A stretch of 29,101 bases of DNA from assembly GCA_003427395.1 (NCBI GenBank), contig BFEA01000525.1, positions 1,000,943 to 1,030,043 on the forward strand, given 5' to 3'. The notes under the pieces are model-generated. The model was given only the letters and a program-made list of their open reading frames with translations. It had not been told where the DNA came from and made no database searches. The position numbers and the translations under genes are program-made. The stretch's first letter is position 1, and each line of letters starts with the position of its first letter. This DNA is from Chara braunii (Eukaryota > Streptophyta > Charophyceae > Charales > Characeae). Below are positions 9,290-18,748 of the stretch, in pieces.

Positions 9290-10650
9290 TATTAATATTG
9301 TCGTATTCCCTAATCCGCTTTTCCTGTTACCGCTCGTGAATAGCCTGCTGNCTGTAGGACTCAAAAGCCGTCCATTTCCTCGTCGCTATTCGGTCTTTCG
9401 GAACTCAATTATTATCTTTTCCCCAACCCTTCTATTTTTGTCTAGAATCTTTCCGTTTCCGTTTTGTACGTGCTCGATGATGTAGTACCGTTGGTGCCCT
9501 TGTCACCTTCATGAGAGGAATGTTCGTGTTTTGATCGGACTGGAACGGACTGGGGTTCGAGAGTGGGGGTGGATCGAGGGTTACCTTTGTGGCTGATTGT
9601 GAGGTGGTCCTTCTTACCGGTGTCGTGCTGTTCGTTCGCCGGTTTTCTCGCTCCTCCCGTTGACCTTGTTTTAAGAGTTTTGTCTCCTACCCGAGCAGAA
9701 GTCCGTGTTTACTCATTACTTACTCTCCTTTCCCAGTACTGTCTTGCATAGTTGGATCCGTGCTTTCCTCTCGGTGAATCCTTGTCTGCTTTGTCCTTGA
9801 CCTCGTCTCCTCTCTTGTCACTTTCTCTTCTCTCGATGGTCATTCCCCTCTTGTCCTCCTCTTGTCCTCCTCTTTTCCTCAGTCCATCAGCCTTTCTGAC
9901 TCTACTGCACCCCCTGGAACCTTTCCCCTCGCTTGTTTCGCGGTTACTAATCAAGTACTTCCTGGAAAGAGGCTCGATGTCTTTGCCTTTCTTGTCTTAT
10001 CCTCCTCGGGCCTAACTCCTTTTCGGGAAGAATAATTGCCCGACCTTCCTCCCTCCTTCACGATTCTTGTATTTTCCTTCCTTTAGCTGCGTCGTACTGT
10101 TCCTCTTCTCACCTTTTCCTTCATCGTTCCCTTCTTGGTTCTCCCCTCTTCCTTCTCCCCTCATCTACCCTCTCTCTCCTCTTTCTGTCCTTTTTCGTCC
10201 TTTCCTAAACTTAACCGCTCCCCCTTTCTCTTACTGTTCACGTAGACCTCGTTGCTCCTCCCTTCCTTCCTGTTCCTCCCCTTTCTTTTCCGGACTCTTC
10301 CCGTCTTTTCCTGTCGTTTGCTAGATTGAGAGTAGACTCCTGCCTCCCTCGTTGTTTTTTTATTCTCCTCTTTTGTTGGAGCTTCTTGTGATTTCGCGTT
10401 CCTCGTCGGGTAGTGGCTTCCTTTGGGGGATCTTGTCTTTCGCAATGATGGTGATGGTGTTCTTCTCGCCACGCCCGTGGGCGTGGCACGTCCTTGCTCA
10501 CGTTCGCGACTGCACTCTTCGTGAGTTCGAATACTCCGTTTCCCGCTCGGTGGGGGGTGGACCCCGTCGCGGGGCGTCTTGTCGAATCGCGTGTCGGGCG
10601 TGAAAAATTTCGCTGCATTAGCGCTAACCTGGGGCGCTAGCGCTATCTCA
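9290..10650. other. Pyrimidine-rich intergenic block, no recognised gene
   Basis: From about 9700 to 10330 the plus strand is dominated by C and T, so the minus strand is purine-rich. Open frames here (for example 9954-9709) give only Arg/Lys/Glu/Asp-rich low complexity. Inverted repeats at the right end include a 20-nt hairpin at 10468-10487 (arms GCCACGCCC/GGGCGTGGC around GT) and two TAGCGCTA palindromes at 10619-10626 and 10638-10645. I see no splice-flanked exon or domain I could name. Confidence 0.5.
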
Positions 10651-10787
10651 TGACTGTGTCTACTGTTGATGCGGGGTCTGCTTGAATTCTGTGGCCTATT
10701 CTCTGTCTGGGGTTGGAGTAGTAGGAGGTGGGTTGGTAGGGTTGGGGGGTTTGGGTCAATGGTTGTTGCAGGGTAGCTACGGTGCAT
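10161..10787 (-). CDS. Unrecognised basic ORF, 208 aa, probably spurious
   Basis: ATG-initiated open frame of 208 codons. The N-terminal ~60 residues are Pro/Thr/Ser-rich. The rest is very rich in Arg, Lys, Glu and Gly, as expected from any open frame in purine-rich DNA. I see no domain, signal peptide or membrane segment. A second overlapping frame (10618-10238) is equally open, which argues that composition rather than selection keeps it free of stops. It is listed only so the stretch is accounted for. Confidence 0.12.
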   Translation of the reverse strand: MHRSYPATTIDPNPPTLPTHLLLLQPQTENRPQNSSRPRINSRHSHEIALAPQVSANAAKFFTPDTRFDKTPRDGVHPPPSGKRSIRTHEECSREREQGRATPTGVARRTPSPSLRKTRSPKGSHYPTRNAKSQEAPTKEENKKTTREAGVYSQSSKRQEKTGRVRKRKGRNRKEGRSNEVYVNSKRKGERLSLGKDEKGQKEEREGR

Positions 10788-11030
10788 AGGAGTGGAAAGT
10801 GGAAGAGGGTTGTGTGAGTTAGTATGGGTTTGCTCGGGTGTTTGGGGGACGGGGAGAGGGGGGGGAGTGGAAGGAAATGCGTAGAGGAGGGGGTGGCGAT
10901 GAGGTTGCTGTTGTGGAGGTTGTTGGGTGTTATGAGGTTGGGTTGATAATGGTGTTGACTGAGATAGAGTGGATGATGGGTGTATTGTTATTATTGTTGT
11001 GTATCTCTAATTTTTGGAGGTGGGTCTGTC
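10660..11030. other. Second G-rich block
   Basis: G/T-rich plus strand with G runs at about 10746-10752 and 10843-10867, similar in character to 8480-9280. It ends at the T tract of LINE copy B. No gene is seen. Confidence 0.55.
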
Positions 11031-13682
11031 TTTCTTTCTTTTTTTTTCTTTTTTTTTTTAAATTGGGCCAAGCTCAGCAAGCTGTCCTTTTTCCCCTTTT
11101 ATTCCTAATATTATTAGAATCTATTCTTATCTTATGGGGTTTGGCTTGGTGTCTGTTCGGCTAGTAACCTTGTGTGAGAGAGTGGTATCTACCTGTGCGG
11201 GTCTAGTTGTTAGCGTAGGTTAAGCTCTACTTTCTGTTAGCTCCTCATTAAGAGGACTGCTTTCTTGTATTGCCTGTTTTTCTTTTTTGTGTTTTCTGTT
11301 TCTGAAGGTTGGTTTCTTTTCTCAGCTTGGAAGGTTGGTTTTTAGATAGCATTTCTTATGTTCCCGTATTCGAGCGACCTTTTGGGTCCTTAGTTTTCTT
11401 CGGTACCATGTGAGGTTTCTTCCTGTCGTTCCTCCGTATCCTGCTACTCTATGTCCCACTTACGGAACTTCAGGTGTCTGTCCTTTATTTTTGCTATTTT
11501 CTTACTTAATAGCCATTTTTCTTCGAAAGCTTTCAGACTCTGCTCTCTCTTTTGCGGGTCCGTTAATCTTTCTTGTTTCCTGAGTTCTATTTTCCATTGT
11601 GCTCTGATTTATGTTTCTACTATTTCTTTTGTCTCTCTCCACTCCTCATCGCTTGTTATTCTTTGGTCTCCTAGAGTTCCCTTGCATCTGGTTCTCCATA
11701 TGACCCACAATGCCGCTCTTCTCAATAGGTCCGTTGTAGTGTTCTCCTCTTCTGACAAATTTGCTTCCCTGTCTCTTGCTGATAGTAGGTAGTTGGTTTG
11801 CTCTGGGTACGGGTTTGAGGAAATGTTGGACCAGGTCTCTTTAACTGATCTCCATAGAGTGGTTGCATGTGCGCATTCTACCAAGCAATGGATGAGCGAC
11901 TCAACTTTGTTGTCCCTGCACATTTTGCAGTTTGAGGAATGTTCCGTTCTCTGATCTTCTCTTCTGCGTGAGTCCATCCATTCATTGACTGGGACCGCCC
12001 AATAGAGTATCAGCCATTGTAGGCTTCGAAATCTAGGGGGCTTTAGGCTGCTATAATAATCCCATGGAATTTTGGATGGCCATCCATGTTCTTCTCCTAG
12101 ATGTTTGGTCCATCTTTTTTATATGACTGGGCGTGGGTCCTCTGTTTTGTTCCTTATTTTGTAGCCTAACTTACTTCGTAGTCCTGTAGATTGATTAGTT
12201 TTCTTGCTCTTCCTCTGCCGAGTTTAATGAACCATCCCCACTCCCATGGATCCACCTCCAACTCACTGATATCCTTGTTTGGTCTGAATATTATACGTTT
12301 GTCCGGTTTGAGTCTGCTACTTTGTGCTCGTTTGTTCGTTTTTTGCTTCCATGTTCTTTGATTTCTACTATCGTCTTGTGATTGTTTATTAGCTCATGTA
12401 CTTCGAACTCTGCGGTGTTGCTGAGGGTGTCTACTTTCTTGAGGAATTTCAGAGTTACTGATGGCGTTGATTGCTGTTTGTTTGTTGCCCAGTCTCCTAC
12501 TTCCCATATAATGTCCTTCTTTAGTAGGGCTCTCCATTCTAACGGTATGCTATCTAATATTTCCACAAGGTTCTTTTCGAGGTTGTGGGCTCCCTTGATT
12601 TGAGGTCTCAATTCTGTGGCTGTTTTCCATATTTGCTCTTCATCCAGCCATAAGTGGCCTATTTTCCAAATTCCCTTTCTCCACCCATTTTCTCCATCTC
12701 CTGCCCCTGGCTGCTAAAGACCATGGTTTGCCTGTACCGTCCGTGATAAGGGAATTATCGAAGATGGGTTGTCTCATCACTTCTTCCTTCTTCTTTGGCT
12801 TTCTTACCTTTTCCGGGAGTGCTTCTCGCCAGTGCTTAATTAGTGTTCTCCGGTGGCTGCTCGGGGGGTCCCTGTTGAACGGAAGGTCCTGCCCTGTTCT
12901 TTTCTTGAGGTCCATGATGCGTTCATGAGCCAGTGGTATCCCTCTATTTGGGGGTCAGGTTGCGAATCCGGTAGAGAGCCATGTCGTGCCAAGGTAGTTC
13001 TTCGTGTAAGAGTATTCTAATGATCCAGTTCGTTTGTAGGGCTTTATATTCGCTTACCGGGTTTAGCAGTCCTAATCCTCATTTTCTTATCGGTCTAGTT
13101 ATATATTTCCATGCTACTTTCGATATGTACTTGTCCTTCGATGCTTCTCCTGTCCATAGAAATGCCCCCGCCTTTTTCTTTAATGTTGATATGAATTGGG
13201 GGGGGGGGGGTCCCATAAGGAGGCTGAGTACCAACCCATGGAGAAGATTGAAGTGTTTAAGGCTAATGCTCTACCTTGGAGTGAGGTGTTCACTTTCTGC
13301 CATTCTGTCATTCTGTTTACCATTCTTGCTAGAATGTTTGGCCCTGAGTGCTTATCCATTCCAGACCCTGTGTTTCAGCGGTGGGTTGGGGCTTTGGATG
13401 TGGGGCTAACAACCACCCGACCGTCTTTGACCAATTGATCTTCATCTCTGAGGCTAGCTGGAATGCTTGCGTTGCTCTTGTTAAGGCTTGAAATGAGGTA
13501 TCTGAGGCTCGAATCATGACTGTGAGGTCGTCTGCGAATAGCATGACAGTGGGGAAAGAATGAACCTGTCTGAATTCTCTATGGTGAGTCTATCTATCGA
13601 AGGATCTTTGCGCAGAAAGGCTGCAACTGCTTCCATCACAAAAAGAAAAATTGGTGCTGCCAGTGGGTCCCCCTGGCGCAGT
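11031..13682 (-). mobile_element. 5'-truncated LINE, copy B
   Basis: The T-rich tract at 11031-11059 is the plus-strand image of a minus-strand poly(A) tail. A ~390-bp 3' UTR follows (11060-11450), then ORF2 remnants. Homology to copies A and C stops abruptly at about 13682, inside the RT motif RQGDPLAAP. Everything upstream (ORF1, endonuclease, first half of RT) is missing, as is usual after incomplete target-primed reverse transcription. Its 3' UTR does not visibly match that of A and C, so it is a different subfamily. I found no convincing target-site duplication. Confidence 0.85.
11450..13682 (-). pseudogene. LINE copy B ORF2 remnant: RT C-terminal half and zinc finger
   Basis: The remnant begins inside RT with RQGDPLAAPIFLFVMEAV (13682-13625) and includes an intact catalytic LFADDL (about 13540), then FQALTRATQAFQLASEM, also seen in copy A. 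Downstream fragments in shifted frames include EEVMRQPIFDN (about 12790; copy A has KVLRQPIFGN) and a segment at 12611-12291. At 11977-11609 is the zf-RVT-type finger C-x2-C-x9-H-x4-C (CKMC...HCLVEC), preceded by the shared SLQWLI...VNEW block. Multiple frameshifts are present, including one near 13545 just upstream of FADD. It cannot make an active protein. Confidence 0.85.
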
Positions 13683-13897
13683 GATCAAAATTAGTTTAAA
13701 TAATTAAATTACACAATTTTAATTAATCTATTAATTTGACTCACTCGATGCTTCCGCTTGTTCGAGGCCAGCGGAACCTACTGAACAGCATTTTATTTTA
13801 TTTTTGTTTTTTTTTCTACTTAACAACATTTCTTGCTCCCCTGAGGGGAAAAAAAGGAGAGAGAAAAAAGGAAGGAAGGATTGGTTGTCAGTTGGCC
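13683..13897. other. Spacer between LINE copies B and C
   Basis: The left part is AT-rich (about 13684-13735). It is followed by T-rich runs (13793-13817), A/G-rich runs (13848-13880) and a short CCCCTGAGGGG palindrome (about 13835-13847). It may be original host DNA or a decayed repeat. No gene is seen. Confidence 0.5.
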
Positions 13898-14409
13898 TTT
13901 TTTTTTTTTTTTTTAATCAGAACCTCTTAGTTCTGGCTCCTGCCATTCTGGGGAGTGACAGTCTGGTTCCTATTCCCCCGGCAACTCAACGAAAAGTACA
14001 AGGTTGACTCATCCACACTCATCCTCATTACGGTTGAGAGGCCCGAGTCGACGACATTGATTACTTCCAGTAGGAAGGATGTACCACCCCTCAACGCTGC
14101 CTACATTAGCTTATCATATCTACTCATTGGTGTGTGTTTGCACTATTCAGTAGAGCTTTGTATGCCCATTTGGTCACTAATTGCTCCTCTTAGTTGTACA
14201 GCTGTCAGTTTTGCGGGTGTGTCTAGAGCAAGTTGCGACTGATGGTCCCTGTTGGTTTCGCTAAGACCCCACAACTTTGGGGTTTCCTTCCTCCAGGAAT
14301 GTCTGCTGTCTAGGACTGTATGTCCTCCTACCTTTTGGTGCCCTTAAACCTGTCCTTTATCCTGGGTCTTCCTGTTTCCGTCTAATTAAATCTGTTGCTA
14401 TGTCTTTGC
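13898..14409 (-). mobile_element. LINE copy C, 3' terminal fragment with tail
   Basis: The T tract 13898-13914 is the poly(A) tail of a minus-strand LINE. Sequence from 13915 rightward matches the 3' UTR of copy A (positions 1-200). At 13918-13935 a 6-bp stem CAGAAC/GTTCTG with loop CTCTTA occupies the same place as the copy A hairpin. The UTR is interrupted at 14409 by the gypsy LTR element and resumes at 22182. Confidence 0.82.
14406..14409. repeat. Candidate target-site duplication of the LTR element (left)
   Basis: TTGC lies immediately left of the 5' LTR and is repeated at 22178-22181 immediately right of the 3' LTR. Four bases is short and could be chance, but the location is exact. 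Confidence 0.6.
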
Positions 14410-15360
14410 TAAAACGGTCTTCACCTTTTGCAGACACAGATGCGGATCCCAGGGCTCGATCCCCAGATCTCACCTTACCTTACCTTACCTGTGTACAGTA
14501 TCAAGTCGACCCTGTGAGTCTTGAACCAGTGACCTGTGTGTTAGTAGTTGAGAGTTGTCTGTCGTAGGTCTGAGTAGTTGTCAGGTCTTGAACCTTAGAC
14601 CTGTTGAAGTAGGGGTCATACCTGCATAGGGCTCATAGTTGTTGTAGTTTTGAAAGGTCAAGGTCGTAGCTGCTACAATCTTGAAAGGCCAAGTCCGCAA
14701 ACTTCCGGAAGGTCCGGAAGTGGCCTTTCAAGTTTCTTCTCACGTTTTACACAGCAGACCAGAGGTAAGTGGGCAAGTGGTGAGTCCAACTTCGCTTAGT
14801 CAGCGGTACCCAGTCCCAGTCTCACTTTGTACCGTCAGCAAGTACCATGAGGGACTGTGTGCACTATGGGCCCGGTGGAAAAGGGCAGACCAACGACCTA
14901 CAGAAGTATAAATCAAGAGTCAGCGTCCAGCCATTCATTCATTCGTTGTGTGAGCCATGTGGAAGCGCTGCCCCAGCGTCTTGTGCGAGGTGGTCTGCAG
15001 GTTGCCCGAACTCGAAGTGGGCCGAAGAAAGATAAAGTGTCCATAATCAGTAGTAGTTGAGCGGCCATAGACGCCGTGGGTTAGAGATAGGCTTTAGTGT
15101 ACGTGTGTGTGATACAGTGAGCGTGTGTGGGGTATTCAGGGTGATCCAGAGTTGAGTATGTGCGAACAGTGGTGTTAGACACGGCGACGAGTGTTGGGAT
15201 GTACAGGCGCTGATGCACCATAGCCTGTTGAAGCGAGTTTCTATCTGAACTGTGTTCTCGGGTTCCATATCTCTGAGCTTTGAGTGGGCGCTTGGCACCA
15301 GTGTGAATTGCCATATGTTTACATGTATGCGAAGTGAAGAAGAGAGCGATTCTGATTGCA
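14410..15360 (+). repeat. 5' LTR of the gypsy element
   Basis: 951 bp, collinear with 21197-22177. The 3' end is ...GATTGCA, the canonical CA. The 5' end reads TA where the other LTR has canonical TG, probably a mutation. It includes a triple CCTTA run (about 14475-14489), several hexamer-like direct repeats around GGTCGTAGCTGC, and a TATA box at 14907-14913. The primer-binding site begins two bases after its end. Confidence 0.92.
14907..14913 (+). promoter_or_regulatory. TATA box of the 5' LTR promoter
   Basis: TATAAAT, conserved in the 3' LTR. Position within the LTR (U3/R side, about 450 bp before its end) fits the promoter driving genomic RNA. The start site itself cannot be seen. Confidence 0.55.
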
Positions 15361-15361
15361 T

Positions 15362-15373
15362 TGGTATCAGAGC
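15362..15373 (+). promoter_or_regulatory. Primer-binding site for initiator tRNA-Met
   Basis: TGGTATCAGAGC is complementary to the 3' end of plant initiator tRNA-Met. It lies one base after the CA end of the 5' LTR. This is where minus-strand DNA synthesis starts. Confidence 0.93.
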
Positions 15374-15504
15374 TGGTTCCCGTTATCCTGCGCGCCGTTG
15401 TTGTCCGAGCGCCATAGCTGTAGTTGCGCCATCGAAAGAGGAAGGTCCGCCATAGCTGCGCTGTTGAAGAAAGGTGCTGCGAACCTGCACAAGAGACAAC
15501 GACG

Positions 15505-15506
<2 letters not shown>

Positions 15507-15593
<87 letters not shown>

Positions 15594-15828
15594 NNNNNNN
15601 NNNNNNNNNNNNNNNNNNNNNNNNNNNNNNNNNNNNNNNNNNNNNNNNNNNNNNNNNNNNNNNNNNNNNNNNNNNNNNNNNNNNNNNNNNNNNNNNNNNN
15701 NNNNNNNNNNNNNNNNNNNNNNNNNNNNNNNNNNNNNNNNNNNNNNNNNNNNNNNNNNNNNNNNNNNNNNNNNNNNNNNNNNNNNNNNNNNNNNNNNNNN
15801 NNNNNNNNNNNNNNNNNNNNNNNNNNNN

Positions 15829-15892
<64 letters not shown>
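15507..15892. repeat. (GA)n microsatellite with 235-bp assembly gap
   Basis: (GA)n at 15507-15593, N at 15594-15828, then (AG)n at 15829-15892. The repeat almost certainly runs through the gap, and its true length is unknown. ORFs giving Arg-Glu or Leu-Ser repeats across it are artefacts. Confidence 0.95.
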
Positions 15893-15895
<3 letters not shown>

Positions 15896-16194
15896 CGATA
15901 CAAGATTGTTTGTGCGGTCTAAGATAGGAGTTGGCGGTCATAGCCGCCGGAACTCGGGCACAGGGTTACCAATGAGAAAAGAGACGAGGGAGAAAGAGAC
16001 CATAGCGGAGGAAGGAGAAGGGAGGAGAGACGAAGGAGAGAGAAGCCATAGCCGAGGAAGGAGAAGGGAGAGGCGAAGAAGGGAAAAGAAAGATATAGCC
16101 AGGGTGAAGGAGAAAGGAAGTGAGAAAGAAGAAAGGAGGGAGAAGGCGAAGTGAAGGTTGAAGGGAGACAAGGGGTCGGCAGCCATAGTCGAGT

Positions 16195-16392
16195 TGGACG
16201 TTGACCAAGGCGTTGACCGGGGAGTTGACCGAGGAGTTGACCAGGGTTGATCAAGGTGTTGACCGGGAGTTGACCAGCAGTTGACTAGGAGTTGACCGGG
16301 GGTTGACCGAGGTGTTGACTGAGGGGTTGACCGACATTGACCACGCGTTGACCAAGGCGTTGACCGGAGTTGTTGACCACGAAATTGACCAA
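16195..16392 (+). repeat. TTGACC (W-box-like) minisatellite array
   Basis: Seventeen consecutive units with a TTGA core start at 16201, 16213, 16225, 16237, 16247, 16259, 16270, 16281, 16292, 16303, 16315, 16327, 16337, 16348, 16360, 16373 and 16385. Sixteen read TTGAC[C/T]; the fifth reads TTGATC. Spacing is 10-13 bases, mean 11.5. Spacers are mostly G/A-rich (CGAGG, GGGAG, AAGGCG). TTGAC[C/T] is the core W-box bound by plant WRKY factors. Whether it works that way here is inference. Confidence 0.85.
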
Positions 16393-16887
16393 GCTGGAGT
16401 TGGTATATTCTCGCCAAGCCTTCAGCCTTTCCCCTCGCGCTATGGATGTGCACTAGCCCCATGGTACTTGCTGAGTCTGTCTGTCTCTTCTTTTTGCATT
16501 GAGTCTCTTTTGTCCAGGTGTTAGGAACTTTGTGTATGAGGTCGTAGAGCTTTGTTGACCAAGCCCACACGGGCTGAGTAGGGCTAAAGGCCGTGTCTGA
16601 CGATTGACTAACCCGGAGGACAAACCCTCCCAAGGACCGGTACAGATCGACGGGCTGCTGAGTGTGGCATGGTAGGCCCAAAATCCAAGTTGTGGGCTGC
16701 ACAACAAGCTGTCTAATGATCAGCATTGAAGTCCTGTAGTGACAGCCTTAGCATTAGGTCCAGGCTAGAGACCATAGTTGATAAGGTCCTATACGGATCC
16801 TGTAGTCCTTAGACAGTTAGTCAGTCAGTTAAGAGGGTAGGTCTAAGTGGTGAGAAGTGGGGCAGTCATTGTCGTGCGCCTAACACC

Positions 16888-18748
16888 ATGGAATACTATC
16901 CTATGTACGGCTTGCTCGTAGGGTTCTCCCTCTGGGGGACCCTCTGGCGTCTCCTCTTTCCTTTGGGATTCTGGAACACGGTGACGTGTCGAGTAGAGAC
17001 GAGCTGTGGCGCGAGTACCACTCCCTATACTAAGGAGCAGGAGGAGGAGGCAGAGAGGATCTTGTCAGAGCAGAAGGCCAAGAAAGAGAAGAAGGAGATT
17101 GTGAAAAAGGCCAAGAAGTTGGCCTTGTTGGAGGAGCAGGCCGCAAAAAGGAAGAAGTTGGGGGAAGATTTAGAGAAGTTGAAGAAGGAAGAGGAAGAAA
17201 AGCTCAAGGCAGTGGAAACAAAAGAAGAAGAAGAGAAAAGGTGGAAGAAGAAGTGCCCTTAAGTAGAAGAAGCATCAGGAACAAAGGAGAGTCGAGTGGC
17301 ACGAAAAAGGAGGGAACTCATGGTTAGAAAAGAAAGTGCTTGAAAGGGTTGCCAATCGGTCCCTGGGAGAAGAGGAGGAGGCGATGTTATATGTCCCCAG
17401 GGAAGAACAGGAGGCGATTATAAGAGAGTTGGAAGCAGAAGAAGATCCCTTACAACGTCAGACGATCGAAGACAAGAAAAAGTTGGAATGGAATTTGCAT
17501 CTGACCAGGGAGAAGAAGAAGAGGATGGACGAGGCAAGTAAGGCCGCGAAAGAACTGGAGGAGGTCAAACAGCAAAGGGTGCAGATGGAAGCACAGGCGA
17601 ATTTGCAAGGAAAAATGGAGGTGATGGAGAGGAATATAGAACTCCTGACACAGGCTTAGGAGGATCAATACCAATTTGGGAGGAGTCAGGACATAGCCCT
17701 GCGATCAATACGATTGGGGTTTAGAGAATTTGCACGCGAAATGATGACGCACGTGGGCTCAGAAGTATAGGCGAGGCTAGAGAGCACATAGCGATTCTGC
17801 ACAGGCGTCATAGAAGGCGCAAAGCTGGCTGCACCAAGAGAGGAGGAAGCTCGTCCCCGTAGAGAGCCTATTAAGGTGAAGTTCCCTGATTCCTACATTG
17901 GGACGAAGGAGGGGAACTTCGATAATTGGGAGGCAAATGTGAACTGCTACGTGCACCTGCAAAAGATATCTCCTGACGAGCATGTCCTCATAGTCTTCCA
18001 TGCTCTCAAGGACGAAGCAGCAAGCTTCGCGAGGTCGCTTTGTCTCGCTGCTAAGTGCGATAACGATATGGTTGCCTATTTTGCAATCACTCCTCTCGGT
18101 AAGTTTTTCAAATTATTGCGCGAAAGGTTTGCGGATGTCACACGAAGCATTAGAGCCTCTGACAAACTGCAGACCATTCATTCCCGCCAGTGGAGGAGTG
18201 TCAGGGCACTCAAGGGTGCCATGGATGAAATAGTCGCAGTTCCTGATCATGGGGTCGCTAAGACCCAGTTAGTCAACCTATTCTATCGTGCCATGCCTGA
18301 GGCTTTGCGCGGGCACTTCTTTGAGAAGAGCCATGAGTCTACCATGACCTACGATACTCTAAGTAGGGAAGTGGTAGCGTTTGAAGCGTGATCCATGCCA
18401 GTTTTCACTTTCTGGCATAAGGACCTTGATAAGGGCAAGAAGTGGAAAGGCTGTACCATCTCAGGTCAGGTCAAGGGCACGGATCACCTGATCCTTACAT
18501 TAGATGAGGGTGGTATGTAACAGGTCCCCTATGATCTGATAGAGTGGGGCCTAGAGGAAGAGGATAGTGGCGACAGTCAGGGAAGGACTTACGCTACTGT
18601 TGCGGTTGGAGGGAGACCACAAGGGAGAGGAGGAGGCCAAGGGGGGCAGGCTTCTTGTGGTCTAGGACAGGGCGATCAAGGGGTCGGTGGTTGAGGAGGT
18701 CACCAAGCAGGAGGTAGGGGTCAAGGTCCCCCCCAAAACCGCTCTCGT
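16888..18748 (+). pseudogene. gag of the gypsy element, broken
   Basis: Gag would form the virus-like particle. The start at 16888 has a good context (ACACCATGG). Residues ~5-30 are strongly hydrophobic and aromatic (YGLLVGFSLWGTLWRLLFPLGFW). About 80 residues of Glu/Lys-rich coiled coil follow. A +1 frameshift near 17262 moves the frame; charged helix continues at 17336-17659. Stops follow at 17657, 17768 and 17789. The conserved gag fold (retrotransposon gag family) is at 17876-18391: FPDSYIGTKEGNFDNWE, then RFADVTRSIRASDKL and LVNLFYRAMPEALRGHF. Stops at 18389, 18518 and 18692 interrupt a Gly/Gln/Arg-rich tail (18594-18735) that may bind RNA. I see no CCHC knuckle. The tail then runs in frame into RT. 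Confidence 0.82.

Larger units (their letters stand above)
15361..16887 (+). other. Untranslated leader of the gypsy element
   Basis: About 1.5 kb between the primer-binding site and the gag ATG. It holds the (GA)n tract with assembly gap (15507-15892) and a purine-rich stretch with recurring CATAGC and GGAGAAGGGAG units (15893-16160). The TTGACC array (16201-16390) and ~500 bases of unremarkable sequence follow. Another TTGACC occurs near 16555. Open frames on either strand here are repeat artefacts. Confidence 0.7.

Noticed and set aside
10500-10545. tRNA-like B-box (GAGTTCGAATACTC) suggesting a tRNA or SINE head
   Set aside because: No matching A-box, acceptor stem or T-arm pairing at the right distance; the match is a short inverted repeat only.
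11020-13720. Target-site duplication for LINE copy B
   Set aside because: Bases left of the T tract and right of 13682 share no convincing direct repeat.
15081-16154. Long open frames on both strands through the (GA)n tract and gap
   Set aside because: They are Leu-Ser or Arg-Glu repeats plus unknown residues, an artefact of a dinucleotide repeat and N bases.
16195-16392. CRISPR-like array
   Set aside because: Units are only ~11-12 bp with no unique spacers of 25 bp or more, and the context is a eukaryotic retrotransposon.
15938-16726. 262-codon minus-strand frame across the TTGACC array with Ser-Thr-Pro repeats
   Set aside because: It is antisense to the element, and its openness follows from the ~12-bp repeat period; I see no domain.
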